Positions 35,768 to 45,563 of a DNA stretch of 64,000 bases are shown here, piece after piece. Made by a program: the position numbers and the translations under genes. The stretch comes from Acidimicrobiaceae bacterium. GTDB taxonomy: Bacteria; Actinomycetota; Acidimicrobiia; Acidimicrobiales; RAAP-2. The notes under the pieces were generated by a model that worked only from the letters and a program-made list of their open reading frames with translations, did no database searches and was not told where the DNA came from. Location of the stretch: positions 316,049 through 380,048 of the forward strand of contig PMOI01000004.1 in the NCBI GenBank assembly GCA_003162475.1, in the 5' to 3' direction. Within the stretch, counting starts at the first letter, position 1. Each line of letters opens with the position of its first letter.

Positions 35768-36804
35768 ACGTGGTTGACTCGTTGGCGACATCGCTTCGCG
35801 CGGACGTTTCCGCTCCCTTGCTCGAGGTTGAGCAACTGAAAATGCACTACCCGGTGGCTCGTGGGATGACCGAGCGGCTCGCGAGGCGACCGCAGCGTTT
35901 CGTTCACGCCGTCGACGGGGTCTCGTTCTCCGTTGCTCCCGGCGAGATGCTCGCACTCGTCGGTGAGTCGGGCTGTGGCAAGACCACCACCGCTCAGGCT
36001 GTCCTGCGGATGCTGAAGCCGACGGCGGGGGCGGTGCGCTTCGAAGGCACCGACCTGAGCACGTTGTCCCAACGGAAGATGCGCCCTCTGCGTCGCCGCC
36101 TGCAAATGATCTATCAGGATCCCTATGAGTCGCTCGACCCCAGGTTCCGGGTTCGCCAGACCATAGAGGAACCGATGTTGATTCACGGCATTGGGGGTTC
36201 TGCAAAAGACCGCAGGCAAAAGGCGATTGAGGCACTGGAACGTGTTGGGTTGACGCCAGCCGAACTCTACCTGGACCGGTACCCACATGGCATGTCGGGT
36301 GGCCAACGTCAACGGGTCGCGATCGCTGCGTCACTCGTACTTGATCCAGTGCTCCTCATCGCCGATGAGCCGGTCTCCATGCTCGACGTGTCGGTCCGTG
36401 CTGGTGTGCTCTCGCTGCTCGATGGTTTACGACGCCAGCGCGACATGGGAATTTTGATGATCACCCACGACCTCGCCACGGCCTCTCACTTCGCCGATCG
36501 AATCGCGGTCATGTATCTCGGTCGCATTGTCGAGACCGGACCGATCAAAGAAGTAATTCGCAATCCCCAACACCCCTATACCAAGGCTCTACTCTCCGTG
36601 GTCCCACAGCGAGATCCTCGCAAGATGGTCAAACCACTGATTCTGACGGGCGAGATTCCAAGCCCCATCGACTTGCCGACCGGTTGCCGGTTCCGCACGC
36701 GCTGCCCGATGGCAGAAGAGCGGTGCGGGCAGATCGATCCGGAGTTGAGGACGGCGGTGGCGGCGAAAGGCGACGATCACGCCGTCGCTTGTCTGCTCGC
36801 GTGA
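35764..36804 (+). CDS. ABC transporter ATP-binding protein, DppF-type
   Basis: The 346-residue second ATPase starts with GTG at 35764 (GTGA overlap). It has Walker [13 protein letters not shown], signature MSGGQRQRVAIA, Walker B LIADEPVSMLDVSVRAG, MITHDLATA and the C-terminal segment GCRFRTRCPMAEERCGQ. The first 40 residues carry the long DppF-type insert LARRPQRFVHAVDG. It ends the plus-strand operon that began at 24269. Confidence 0.93.
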   Translation: MNVVDSLATSLRADVSAPLLEVEQLKMHYPVARGMTERLARRPQRFVHAVDGVSFSVAPGEMLALVGESGCGKTTTAQAVLRMLKPTAGAVRFEGTDLSTLSQRKMRPLRRRLQMIYQDPYESLDPRFRVRQTIEEPMLIHGIGGSAKDRRQKAIEALERVGLTPAELYLDRYPHGMSGGQRQRVAIAASLVLDPVLLIADEPVSMLDVSVRAGVLSLLDGLRRQRDMGILMITHDLATASHFADRIAVMYLGRIVETGPIKEVIRNPQHPYTKALLSVVPQRDPRKMVKPLILTGEIPSPIDLPTGCRFRTRCPMAEERCGQIDPELRTAVAAKGDDHAVACLLA

Positions 36805-36877
36805 GGGGGCCGGGAGTCAGTGAAGCGCGTCAGTCGTAACCCTGTTGGCAACATTCAATCGTCACCGACGTGGTCGT

Positions 36878-37990
36878 TCAAGAGTATTGGCCGGGAGTCC
36901 ATCGGTGCGAAGTGAGTATGTCCACGAGGCGATCGCTCGGAAGAGCGTGCGCGGTGATGCCGTCGCGACCGGTCATTGTCTCGGCGGCCAGCAGGGCGTT
37001 CAAAATGGCCTCCTCGGTCGCGTCGACAACGCCGTCGTACAGCGGGGTGATGTGACTGTCGTGCAGCATGGTCACGTTGACGCTGAGGGGCTGCGTCACG
37101 TCCTCGGCGACGGAGAGCCCAGAGTTTCCAGTGGCGAAACACACGAAGATATCGCCACTCGTATGGTCGCCTACGCCACCCACTCTCGCAATACCGAGTC
37201 CCGCACGCTGCGCGAGGCGGGCGCATTGGTGCGAGAGCAAGGGGGCGTCCGTTGCCACTATCACGATGATCGATCCGAAACCCGGGGCGCTCGGACCCGG
37301 GCCCGGTGCGGGTACTTCGGAGGTCGGCAGCAGATGCCCAACGGGAACGCCCGCGACCGAGAGGCGTTGGCGTCGCCCATAGTTCGCCTGCACGTGCACT
37401 CCGACCGTGTAACCACTGGCGGTGACCCGCGACGCCGTCCCGACGCCGCCTTTGAATTCGTGGCAGATCATTCCGGTTCCGCCACCGACGTTACCTTCGG
37501 CGACTGGGCCGGAAGTCGCCGACTCGAGGGCACTCCACACGTGCTCGGGTCGGACGTGCATACCGCTGGTGTCGTTGAGAAGTCCGTCCCACGTCTCGCC
37601 GACGACTGGCAGACTCCAGTAGACGCCACCGGCCGGCCGCTTTCTTACCTCTGCCGTGATCAGACTGTCGCGCACGACGCCGACGCTGGAAGTATTGGTG
37701 ATGGCGATGGGGGACATCAGCATGCCCGACTCTCGCACCCATTCGAGACCGGTAACTTCGCCGTTGCCATTCAGTCGATGACAACCCGCGAAGAGAGGCA
37801 CTTTACCGACGTCAACCGAAGGCACGATCACCGTGACGCCCGTACGAACGGGACCGCGTCCCACGACCAATGGCCCTTCCCCGTCGATGAGGGTGGTGTG
37901 TCCGACGCGCACACCGGGCACGTCGGTGATGGCATTGTTTGGACCGGGTTTTCCGGGTCCTACGACAATGCCAAGTTCTCTCGCACGCAT
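36878..37990 (-). CDS. P1-family peptidase (DmpA/BapA-type aminopeptidase)
   Basis: I place the start at the ATG at 37990, the family's usual beginning (MRARELGI), with a GGAG site. An in-frame ATG at 38032 would add 14 residues. The 370-residue proenzyme has NAITDVPGVRVGHTT, the RTGVTVIVP segment, GNVGGGTGMICHEFKGGVGTASR, and a C-terminal part with GDIFVCFATGN. In DmpA and BapA self-cleavage in this region exposes a nucleophilic serine. They release N-terminal D-, L- or beta-amino acids from peptides. Next to a peptide importer and C45/M24 hydrolases it supports use of unusual peptides, possibly beta-peptides. The gene is convergent with the ATPase gene at 35764 and divergent from the deacetylase gene. 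Confidence 0.88.
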   Translation of the reverse strand: MRARELGIVVGPGKPGPNNAITDVPGVRVGHTTLIDGEGPLVVGRGPVRTGVTVIVPSVDVGKVPLFAGCHRLNGNGEVTGLEWVRESGMLMSPIAITNTSSVGVVRDSLITAEVRKRPAGGVYWSLPVVGETWDGLLNDTSGMHVRPEHVWSALESATSGPVAEGNVGGGTGMICHEFKGGVGTASRVTASGYTVGVHVQANYGRRQRLSVAGVPVGHLLPTSEVPAPGPGPSAPGFGSIIVIVATDAPLLSHQCARLAQRAGLGIARVGGVGDHTSGDIFVCFATGNSGLSVAEDVTQPLSVNVTMLHDSHITPLYDGVVDATEEAILNALLAAETMTGRDGITAHALPSDRLVDILTSHRWTPGQYS

Positions 37991-38116
37991 CTCTTGGAAC
38001 ACTCCTTTGTGGTCGTCGAACCGGGCTCTCATGACATTCGATAATCCGGTACGTCACCGTAACATTGCTGGCTGCAGGGCCAACGTCAGATTTTCGAGAG
38101 TAGGGAGGATCACCTC

Positions 38117-39022
38117 GTGATCGTTCGAGATGAATTGTCGCACGCAAGCCGTCGGCTGTCCGCTTGTCTTAGTTTTGACTTCGACGCCATGTCGGTATGG
38201 ATCGCCGGCACCGATAATCCCGCGGCGATTTCACGCGGCGAGTTCTCGACGATCGCGGTGCCGCGGATCCTCTCGTTGCTTGAACGGAACAACATCCGGA
38301 GCACCTTCTTCATTCCCGGACACACGGCGTTGGCGTATCCGGACCTTGTACGTCAGATTCGAGACGCGGGCCACGAGATAGGCCACCACGGGTGGGTGCA
38401 CGAGAACCCCGCGAGCGTCGACTACCAGGGCGAGTGTGCGATTTTCGAGCGGGGGTTGGAAGCTCTTGATCGCGTGGCTGGCGTTCGACCGATGGGGTAC
38501 CGCTCGCCGTCGAACGACCTCAGTGCGCGTTCAATGGAGCTACTGCTCTCCTACGGAATGCGCTACGACTCGTCATGTGGCGGGTCAGACTTCGCGCCGT
38601 ACTACCAGCGAGTCAACGATCGCGTCTCCAAGACTGAACCGTACGTCTTTGGACAGACCGTTGACCTCGTCGAAGTGCCGTTTAGTTGGATCCTTGACGA
38701 CTTTCCTCATATGGAGTTCGACGCTGGCTGGAGCACCGAGCAAAGCCCTCCCTCGACGGTCCGAGAGATATGGCAGGGTGAGTTCGACTACGCCTATCAA
38801 CACACTCCCGGTGGGATCTTCAATCTTTGCATGCACCCGCAAGTCATTGGACGAGGACACCGCTTGACAATGTTGGAAAAGTTGATCGAATGGATGAAGC
38901 AACCGGGCGTCGTTTTTGAGACGATCGGGGAGTACGTAGAGCGATGGCGTAGTGAGAATCCACTCGGGGATTGGATCGCGAGCAATCCCATTCGTGCCGG
39001 GACCAACGCCCTCAGCGAGTAG
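38117..39022 (+). CDS. Polysaccharide deacetylase-family protein (PuuE/HpPgdA-like)
   Basis: A 301-residue carbohydrate-esterase-4-fold protein. The metal-site pieces are SFDFDAM (Asp) and GHEIGHHGWVHENP (His pair), with GYRSPSNDLS and the late NLCMHPQVIGRGHRL. It has no signal peptide and resembles HpPgdA and PuuE allantoinase-type members, which act on small cytosolic amides as well as on glycans. The GTG start has an AGGGAGGA site. Its position after the DmpA-type peptidase suggests another C-N hydrolysis step of island 2. Substrate unknown. Confidence 0.85.
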   Translation: MIVRDELSHASRRLSACLSFDFDAMSVWIAGTDNPAAISRGEFSTIAVPRILSLLERNNIRSTFFIPGHTALAYPDLVRQIRDAGHEIGHHGWVHENPASVDYQGECAIFERGLEALDRVAGVRPMGYRSPSNDLSARSMELLLSYGMRYDSSCGGSDFAPYYQRVNDRVSKTEPYVFGQTVDLVEVPFSWILDDFPHMEFDAGWSTEQSPPSTVREIWQGEFDYAYQHTPGGIFNLCMHPQVIGRGHRLTMLEKLIEWMKQPGVVFETIGEYVERWRSENPLGDWIASNPIRAGTNALSE

Positions 39023-39043
39023 GACACGCGTTGCTGTTGTTCA

Positions 39044-41026
39044 CTACGACCGGTTCGTACGCTCTCTACCAAGCGCGATGACGGGATCGAGGCTTTCGGG
39101 GTTGGCGAGCGATGAGAGGGCAACCACGTCGCTCGGCGTCGCCCCCGCCAGGATTCTCTTCACCGGCACCTCGAGCTTCTTGCCCGAAAGCGTCCGGGGA
39201 ACACTGTCGACGAAAACGACGTGATCGGGCACGTGGCGCGGCGAGAGCCGCGTGCGCAACTCGAAGCGTGCGGTGCGCTCGAGTGCGTCAGGCTCGGCAC
39301 CCGGAGCGACGAGGAAGAGCCACAGCTCTCCGGACCCGCCCTCGGGGTCCTCAAGGTGAACCACGAGGCTGTCGGCAATACCGTCGATGCTCTCGATGAC
39401 GTCATAGAACTCGGCGGTTCCCATACGCACGCCGCCTCGATTGAGGGTTCCATCGGAGCGACCCGTGATGATGACCGTGCCCCGACACGTCACCGTCACG
39501 CGGTCACCGTGGTCCCATACGCCGGGGAAGCGCTCGTAGTAGGTGGATCGGTATCGCTCACCTCCTTCGTCGTGCAAGAATCCGATCGGCATTGAGGGCA
39601 TCGGCGCGGTGATCACCATTTCGCCTTCGGCGTCGATAACACTGTGCCCGTGCTCGTCAAACGCCTCGACGCTGGCCCCCAGGCAGCGACACGAGATCTC
39701 GCCGGGCCAGACGTCGTGCAGCGGGCTCGCGCCAACGAAGCCGCTGCAAACGTCGGTCCCACCGCTGAAGGAGGCGAGCAGGAGATCAGCGCCGACGTGG
39801 TCATAGACCCAACGCGCACCGGCGGCCGGGAGCGGCGAACCCGTTGAGCCGAGAGTCGCAAGGTGCGAGAGGTCGACGCGGCCGGCCGGGTCGAGTCCGT
39901 TCCTCAGGCACGTGACGAGGAACGCGGCGCCCACGCCCGCGCAAGTGACGCGTTCGTCAGCGATGAAGTCCCATAGCCGCTCGGGTGTCGGCCACGTAGG
40001 GTTGCCGTCGTAGAGGACGACGGTGGCGCCCACGAGCAGACCCGAGACGCAGAAGTTCCACATCATCCAGCCCGTCGTTGTGTACCAGAAAAAGCGGTCG
40101 TTCTCGTCAAGGTCGAAGTGATATCTAAGTGCCTTCAAGTGCTCGAGCAGGATGCCACCATGACAGTGGACGATGGCCTTTGGTTTGCCGGTCGTACCCG
40201 ATGAGTACAAGACGTAGAGCGGGTGATCAAAGGCGACGGGCTCGAAGGACAGCACGCCGTCTGAAGCCACGAGATCGGCCCACGTCTCCCAGCCCGGCCC
40301 GGGCGCCCCCAGCCCCAGGAGGTCGAGCGACAGTGCGTGGCGCACGGTGGGCAGACCGGCCAGGATGGCGCCGACGTCACCTCGCGCGTCGCGGACTCGC
40401 TCGCCGTACCGGTAGCCGTCCACCGTGACCAGGACAGTGGGATTGGTCTGGACCAGGCGGTCGAGGGCCCCGTCCGGTCCGGTCTCGGGCGAGCAGCACG
40501 TCCACACGGCTCCCAGGCCGACGGTCGCCAGCATTAGGGCCAGCGTCTCGGGGATATTGGGAAGGTAGGCGGCCACTACGTCGCCTCGCCCGACACCGCG
40601 CGCACGTAGACCGGCTTGAAGTGGGCCGACGAGTTCTCTGAGCTCATCCCAGGACATCGCGTGGCGCTCGCGCGCGTCGTCGTAGCCGATGATCGCCACC
40701 TCGTCGCCTCGTCGCTGGCCCAGGGCGTGTTCGGCGTAGTTGAGCGTGCCGTTGGGGAACCACCGTACGCCGTTCGGCGCGTCCGCGTCCGCCTCACGCG
40801 TGCTGCGGGGCTCGTCGTGCCAGGTCACCTCGGCGTCGTTGGCGACTGCTCGCCAGAAGTCGGCGCTCGTTGACGGGTCGACTGACCAGCGCCAGGCGTC
40901 GTCGTAGTCGGAGAATCCGTGGCGCTCTAAGAAGGCGTGAAGGTGAGAGTTGCGTCGACGGTCACGCGACGGTGACCACAGCGGTGTGGTCACGCGGCGT
41001 TCTTGAGAGGCAGACATGCGTCCCAC
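39044..41026 (-). CDS. acsA2-like: Acetoacetate--CoA ligase
   Basis: The 660-residue adenylate-forming enzyme matches acetoacetyl-CoA synthetases in length and layout. It has an N-terminal ACAS domain (FLERHGFSDYDDAWRWSVD, LNYAEHAL), the P-loop YSSGTTGKPKAIVHCHGG, the TTTGWMMWN segment, SFSGGTDVCSGF and the C-terminal lysine region RTLSGKKLEVPVKRIL. It turns acetoacetate, ATP and CoA into acetoacetyl-CoA, AMP and pyrophosphate. The start is a GTG at 41026 after GAGG, or the ATG at 41017. It is a single minus-strand gene, convergent with the deacetylase gene. It may deal with ketone-body or leucine/lysine-type breakdown products. Confidence 0.9.
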   Translation of the reverse strand: MGRMSASQERRVTTPLWSPSRDRRRNSHLHAFLERHGFSDYDDAWRWSVDPSTSADFWRAVANDAEVTWHDEPRSTREADADAPNGVRWFPNGTLNYAEHALGQRRGDEVAIIGYDDARERHAMSWDELRELVGPLQAGLRARGVGRGDVVAAYLPNIPETLALMLATVGLGAVWTCCSPETGPDGALDRLVQTNPTVLVTVDGYRYGERVRDARGDVGAILAGLPTVRHALSLDLLGLGAPGPGWETWADLVASDGVLSFEPVAFDHPLYVLYSSGTTGKPKAIVHCHGGILLEHLKALRYHFDLDENDRFFWYTTTGWMMWNFCVSGLLVGATVVLYDGNPTWPTPERLWDFIADERVTCAGVGAAFLVTCLRNGLDPAGRVDLSHLATLGSTGSPLPAAGARWVYDHVGADLLLASFSGGTDVCSGFVGASPLHDVWPGEISCRCLGASVEAFDEHGHSVIDAEGEMVITAPMPSMPIGFLHDEGGERYRSTYYERFPGVWDHGDRVTVTCRGTVIITGRSDGTLNRGGVRMGTAEFYDVIESIDGIADSLVVHLEDPEGGSGELWLFLVAPGAEPDALERTARFELRTRLSPRHVPDHVVFVDSVPRTLSGKKLEVPVKRILAGATPSDVVALSSLANPESLDPVIALGRERTNRS

Positions 41027-41455
41027 GGTACCTCGGGGTCACCTCACCAGCGTCGCGCTCGTTGGTTTGGATTCACGGTGTTGTCGAATAATGAGGCCTT
41101 GAGAGGGACCCGATCGGCTCGGCGACGGCGCTCTCGGATTGCGTCTCGACGGTGCGCTGAAGGCGCGATGCAATGTACGGTCATTTACTCAGAATAAGGA
41201 ACCTTGGCCCCGTTTGATGAGTTCGACCGGCTACGTCGCGTCGTCGATTGAAGGAGTTCGTGTAAGTGGCGACCATCGTGGGTAAGTCGATCGTTAGCAC
41301 CGAAGTGAGCTTTGACGAAGTTCTGCTTTGAGTTGGATCGACGCGACTAGGGGACGAATCAGGGTATTCCCCAATGGTGAGAGTTTTCTTCTTGGTCTAA
41401 CGTGCGATCGATGGCACGAATCGTACGATTGAACGCGACGGGAGAATGTTGAGCC
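41027..41455. other. Intergenic region with a possible decayed repeat fragment
   Basis: About 430 bases without a credible gene. Around 41060-41105 a stretch ending in AATAATGAGGCCTTGAG weakly resembles the right end of the repeat at 50262-50420. The similarity is too short to be sure. The rest should hold the promoters of the two diverging genes; I see no clear hexamer pair. Confidence 0.4.
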
Positions 41456-41950
41456 TTGGCGATTCGATTTAAACCTGGCTCGCGCGGCGACTCGATTGCC
41501 CGGAATCGATGGCTGGTCCACCTCGCGCTGATTCTGGGAATCCTCGCCGCAGTGATCTCTGCGGTATTCCTCTCTCGCAAGTATCTGGGTCACTCAGGGA
41601 CCACCGATCACTCCATTATCGGACTGCTGGTCCTCGGGCTCGTGATCGTGCATCTGACGCAGCGCCGTCAAACGGTAAAGCGGCTTCTCGCTCGGCTGTT
41701 TGGTCGGGGAAGTTCAACGGGTAATCGGTCACGTCTGGCCGTCTCGGACACCATTTTGTGGATTCTCACGTTGAACGCAATGGTCTCGGGCTTCGTCGAC
41801 TTCCTCGTCGGTCACACGATCTTCCTATCGATTCCCGGACCGTCAATTCTCCAGAAGTGGCACGCGATGTCAGTCCTGGTGCTTCTCGTGTACGTCATCG
41901 TTCACGTGGTTCGACGTAGAAAACGGCTGCGGGCTTCGCATATAAGGTGA
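41456..41950 (+). CDS. Small four-helix membrane protein (DUF4405/cytochrome b561-like)
   Basis: The 164-residue protein starts with TTG at 41456, 11 bases after GGGAG. No ATG or GTG is available upstream in frame. It has four predicted transmembrane helices at about 19-41, 52-68, 92-110 and 127-146. Histidines sit in helices 2 and 4 (DHSIIGLLVLGLVIVHL and KWHAMSVLVLLVYVIVHVV), a pattern seen in b-type heme membrane proteins and in DUF4405. A heme-carrying electron-transfer role is a guess. It stands alone. Its low complexity in charge outside the helices fits a membrane protein. Confidence 0.6.
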   Translation: MAIRFKPGSRGDSIARNRWLVHLALILGILAAVISAVFLSRKYLGHSGTTDHSIIGLLVLGLVIVHLTQRRQTVKRLLARLFGRGSSTGNRSRLAVSDTILWILTLNAMVSGFVDFLVGHTIFLSIPGPSILQKWHAMSVLVLLVYVIVHVVRRRKRLRASHIR

Positions 41951-42120
41951 AGCACGTTGAACGGTGCGGAGTCTTAGGGTGGCTGCATCAGTTCCAAGAT
42001 GATGTTGTCGCTCGCCGCACTGAATTCGCAGAGATGTGGAAATGAGAGGACCAAATTGACGCCAACCGTCTCCGTTTGGTTGGCGTGTCCACCAAGGAAG
42101 CGTCCCTGTAGGGTGAGCGC

Positions 42121-44163
42121 ATGACGGACGTAGATACGTCGGTGAACGGAGAAGACCCGGCGAGTCTGCTCGCGTCGAGCGGTGCGCTCAATCACCGGCG
42201 CGTGCTCGTTGTAATCGGTGCCCTCATGTTGGGAATGTTCCTGGCCGCGCTCGACCAGACAGTGGTGTCCACTGCGCTGCCAACGATCGTTGGCGACCTT
42301 AACGGAGCGTCGCACCTGACCTGGGTGGTCACCGCCTATTTGCTTGCCTCCACCGTGTCGACACCGTTATGGGGAAAGCTCGGCGACCTCTACGGGAGAA
42401 AGCTCTTCTTCCAGGCGGCCATCGTCATCTTCTTGGTCGGCTCCATTCTCTCTGGTCTCAGCCATTCGATGATCGAGCTGATCTTGTTTCGAGCCGTCCA
42501 AGGCCTTGGTGGCGGCGGTTTGATGATTGGGGCCATGACCATCGTGGGCGACGTGGTCTCTCCGCGCGAACGAGGACGCTACATGGGTTTGTTCATGGCC
42601 ATGTTCGGCGTGACATCGGTGATCGGCCCACTCATTGGCGGCTTCTTCGTCGAGTATCTGTCGTGGCGATGGATCTTCTATATCAACGTCCCCATCGGGA
42701 TTGTGGCTCTCTTCGCCACTTCGGTCGCACTTCCGGCAGCGTCCAATCGGGTGCATCGAGTCATCGACTACTTGGGAACCGCTCTCATCGCGATGTCCGC
42801 TACCGCGCTGGTGCTTTTCACAAGCCTCGGTGGCACCTCGTATGCGTGGGGCTCCCCGATGATCATCGGTCTGGCTGCGGCTGGAGTGATCTTCGCCGTC
42901 TTGTTCCTCGTGGTCGAGCGCCGAGCGGTTGAGCCGATCATCCCTCCGAGCCTTTTCACTAACCGGGTCTTCAGCGCGTCGAGCGCCATTGGCTTCGTGA
43001 TCGGCTTCGCCATGTTCGGGGCGTTGACCTTCCTTCCTATCTTTTTCCAAGACGTTCGAGGTGTCAGCGCCATACGCTCCGGACTAGAACTCATTCCGCT
43101 GATGGGTGGGCTCCTCGTCGCCTCTATCGGATCGGGCCTCCTGGTCAGCCGGTGGGGCCGCTACAAAATCTTTCCCATTGTCGGCACCGCGCTCATGACC
43201 GTCGGCCTGTTCCTGATGTCATTGATAGGCGTTCACACCGCAACGTGGGCGGCCGCGGTCTACATGGCCGTGTTCGGTCTCGGTCTCGGTCTCGTCCTGC
43301 AGGTGTTGACCGTGGCCGTTCAAAACGCCGTTCCCTACGAGGAGCTTGGTACGGCCACGTCGGGAGTCACGTTCTTTCGATCGATCGGTGGTTCGTTCGG
43401 GACGGCTGTCTTCGGCGCCATCTTCTCCAATCTGCTCGTCACCAATGTCCTGCGCTCCCTTCATCGGACCTCGGTACCGGCTGGGCTCACCCTCAGTGCT
43501 AGCGATCCAGCATCGATCCACCGACTACCTGCTGCTATCCAGGTTGGCGTTATTGACGGCATCGCCCACACCATCCACACGGTGTTCCTCATTGGAGTGC
43601 CCATCGCCTTCGTTGCGTTTCTGCTCAGCTGGGCGTTGCCCGAGGTTGCCCTGCGAAATTCGATTCGAACGTCTCAGCCGGCGGAGAATCTCGGAATGCC
43701 CGATCCGCGCGACTCGCTTGGCGAAGCGCGGCGAATTGTCGAGCGAGCTCTCGGTCGCGAGAACGCTCCCGATCTCTACGCGGGACTTGCGAAGCGCGCG
43801 GGGCTCGATCTAGACGCACGAGCCAGTTGGCTCCTTTTTCGCTTCGCCGAACGCCCGGACGCCGCGCTGGAGGATGTCTGCACTCAGCGCGAGATCGATG
43901 CCGGGCACCTTGCAGACGCCTTCGAATCGCTGGTGGGGGCTGGAATGATCGAACCGGTTGACACTTCGACGGGGAATGAAATGGCGCTAACGAGTCGGGG
44001 GCGCGAAGCCACTGAAAAACTGTTGGCGGCTCGGTGCGCGTCGCTCACGGAGTTTTTAGAAGGATGGGATCCCGAATTGCACCCAGAGGTCGTGGCCATG
44101 ATCAACGAACTGGCTAAGAGATGCATCGACAGCGACAGTCAACCCATGCTCGGCGTTACGTAA
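42121..44163 (+). CDS. MFS drug-efflux transporter (DHA2, EmrB/QacA type) with C-terminal winged-helix-like domain
   Basis: A 680-residue protein. Residues 20-500 form a 14-helix DHA2 exporter: [18 protein letters not shown] in helix 1, [10 protein letters not shown] as motif A, and [38 protein letters not shown] as motifs B and C. The last 140 residues are soluble. They include [52 protein letters not shown] and [15 protein letters not shown], which look like a MarR-type winged helix with its wing and C-terminal helix. Such tails occur on some actinobacterial exporters. It should export a hydrophobic or cationic compound by proton antiport. Confidence 0.9.
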   Translation: MTDVDTSVNGEDPASLLASSGALNHRRVLVVIGALMLGMFLAALDQTVVSTALPTIVGDLNGASHLTWVVTAYLLASTVSTPLWGKLGDLYGRKLFFQAAIVIFLVGSILSGLSHSMIELILFRAVQGLGGGGLMIGAMTIVGDVVSPRERGRYMGLFMAMFGVTSVIGPLIGGFFVEYLSWRWIFYINVPIGIVALFATSVALPAASNRVHRVIDYLGTALIAMSATALVLFTSLGGTSYAWGSPMIIGLAAAGVIFAVLFLVVERRAVEPIIPPSLFTNRVFSASSAIGFVIGFAMFGALTFLPIFFQDVRGVSAIRSGLELIPLMGGLLVASIGSGLLVSRWGRYKIFPIVGTALMTVGLFLMSLIGVHTATWAAAVYMAVFGLGLGLVLQVLTVAVQNAVPYEELGTATSGVTFFRSIGGSFGTAVFGAIFSNLLVTNVLRSLHRTSVPAGLTLSASDPASIHRLPAAIQVGVIDGIAHTIHTVFLIGVPIAFVAFLLSWALPEVALRNSIRTSQPAENLGMPDPRDSLGEARRIVERALGRENAPDLYAGLAKRAGLDLDARASWLLFRFAERPDAALEDVCTQREIDAGHLADAFESLVGAGMIEPVDTSTGNEMALTSRGREATEKLLAARCASLTEFLEGWDPELHPEVVAMINELAKRCIDSDSQPMLGVT

Positions 44164-44345
44164 AGAAGTACTGGTCAGCGACGTGTCTTCGGTCGCTGGA
44201 GCCAAACTAAGCCCACTGGCTTTGTCCACTCCGACGAGTTCGCAACTCGGTCCCGACCGGAATCCTGACCCTGAGATGGTTTCCATTATTTCTACAGGTG
44301 CGTCGCTCAATTCGATACGGCCATCACTGAAACACCTGTAACGCT

Positions 44346-45563
44346 TTAACTCGGATTCTGCGTGGTCGTTGTTGTTGATACCTGACTGAAGAGAGATTCA
44401 ACGGCTCGCGCCATCGTCTGGTGGGCAACCTGTTTCGGGTGAAACGATTCGTTGGCCGCAACGTTCTCCAGGAATACAGCTCCTTCGTACAAAGGACAAG
44501 AAACGAAGGGCCTTAGCGAAAGAAGGTGAGCTAAGTCGAAGTGACAGTTCTCGACGACTGTCGTCAGCGGCGAACCCACGGAAACTCGAAGAGCATTCAT
44601 GTCGGATCGCCCGTTGGTCGTGAGATTACAGGGAATTGCCGAGGACTTCGTGAGGCTGTTGACGTCAACCAGTCGAATATTGCCTCCCAGTGCGCTCACG
44701 TCACTGACTGCACTTGCTATGGCGGCGTTCAATTCATTCTCCACACGATTGAATGCTGCGATCTGAGCCGCTGAATAACCAACGTTCAATTGAGCGGATC
44801 TCACCTTGAATAGTGGGGAGAGACTGATCCCGCGGGCGACGGGACAGAACGTAGGAGGACTTTCCGTGAACAGTTGAGGGTAGTTCAGTACCGCCAACTC
44901 AGTAGTTGGTGCGTGAACGAAGATCTGCTCGTAGACGTGTTCAAGGGCGGCGACCTCTTTGGAAGTTCCGTTCGTAACGTCGAAGAGAGCGTTCGCACTC
45001 GCGACGTACTCATCACAAGTTTTGCTCTCGTGTACTACGTTCGATTGCGTGTAGCTCCTCGTCGTGCGATTGACCGTGACGCTCGCACGGAGTTCTAAGC
45101 ACGCGAGCAGGACATTTGAAAAATGAAGATCGTCGCCTCCGGCGGTCACGGTGACCCAACGCGTCGCCGACGACAGCGCACTTAGTTGGGCTGGCTCGCC
45201 GTTTTCTCCTTTCAAGAGGTCCTTTGACGTGGCGCCAGAGCACGCCACGAAGCCACCGGACCCGTACGTTTCAAATTGACCAAGGTCCACGTTGAGGTTC
45301 GCCGCCACCAAGACGGGATACGCCGTCACACTTCGATGACATCCGTCATTGTTCGAGGGAGAAATGTACGTCGTCGCGTTGGACTGCAACCCTTCGCCCG
45401 ACGCGTAGGAATCTCCTAGTGCCACGTATGCAGACGACGCCGTAGCGTTGGTTTTCAGACGCGCAGCCGAGACAGTGCCGAGACTCATGGGAATCGTCGC
45501 CAAGAGGCTGCACGCTGCCACGAGTCTGAGAACTCTCAGAAAAGAGCCAGTTGTCTTGCGCAT
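44346..45563 (-). CDS. Secreted SGNH/GDSL hydrolase
   Basis: From the ATG at 45563 the protein has 405 residues. It opens with a Sec signal (basic start, LVAACSLLATIPMSLGTVSA) and then the SGNH blocks: catalytic Ser in YVALGDSYASGEG, Gly in YGSGGFVACSGAT, the oxyanion-hole block as TAGGDDLHF and the late SFHPKQVAH with catalytic His. Block III normally reads GxND, here GGDD. Several cysteines fit disulfides outside the cell. It resembles mycobacterial secreted lipases/esterases such as Rv0518 relatives. The frame begins at a GTG at 45575, but that codon overlaps the GAGGAG ribosome site. It is a single gene, convergent with the MFS gene. Confidence 0.85.
   Translation of the reverse strand: MRKTTGSFLRVLRLVAACSLLATIPMSLGTVSAARLKTNATASSAYVALGDSYASGEGLQSNATTYISPSNNDGCHRSVTAYPVLVAANLNVDLGQFETYGSGGFVACSGATSKDLLKGENGEPAQLSALSSATRWVTVTAGGDDLHFSNVLLACLELRASVTVNRTTRSYTQSNVVHESKTCDEYVASANALFDVTNGTSKEVAALEHVYEQIFVHAPTTELAVLNYPQLFTESPPTFCPVARGISLSPLFKVRSAQLNVGYSAAQIAAFNRVENELNAAIASAVSDVSALGGNIRLVDVNSLTKSSAIPCNLTTNGRSDMNALRVSVGSPLTTVVENCHFDLAHLLSLRPFVSCPLYEGAVFLENVAANESFHPKQVAHQTMARAVESLFSQVSTTTTTQNPS

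Noticed and set aside
36845..38044. Plus-strand open frame of 399 codons opposite the DmpA-type peptidase
   Set aside because: Shadow of the peptidase gene; no start context or domain.
44176..44340. Hairpin CAGCGAC/GTCGCTG and distant inverted repeat TACAGGTG/CACCTGTA between the MFS and SGNH genes
   Set aside because: Short stem without T run, and arms 32 bases apart. Termination here is plausible, but the signals are too weak to annotate.
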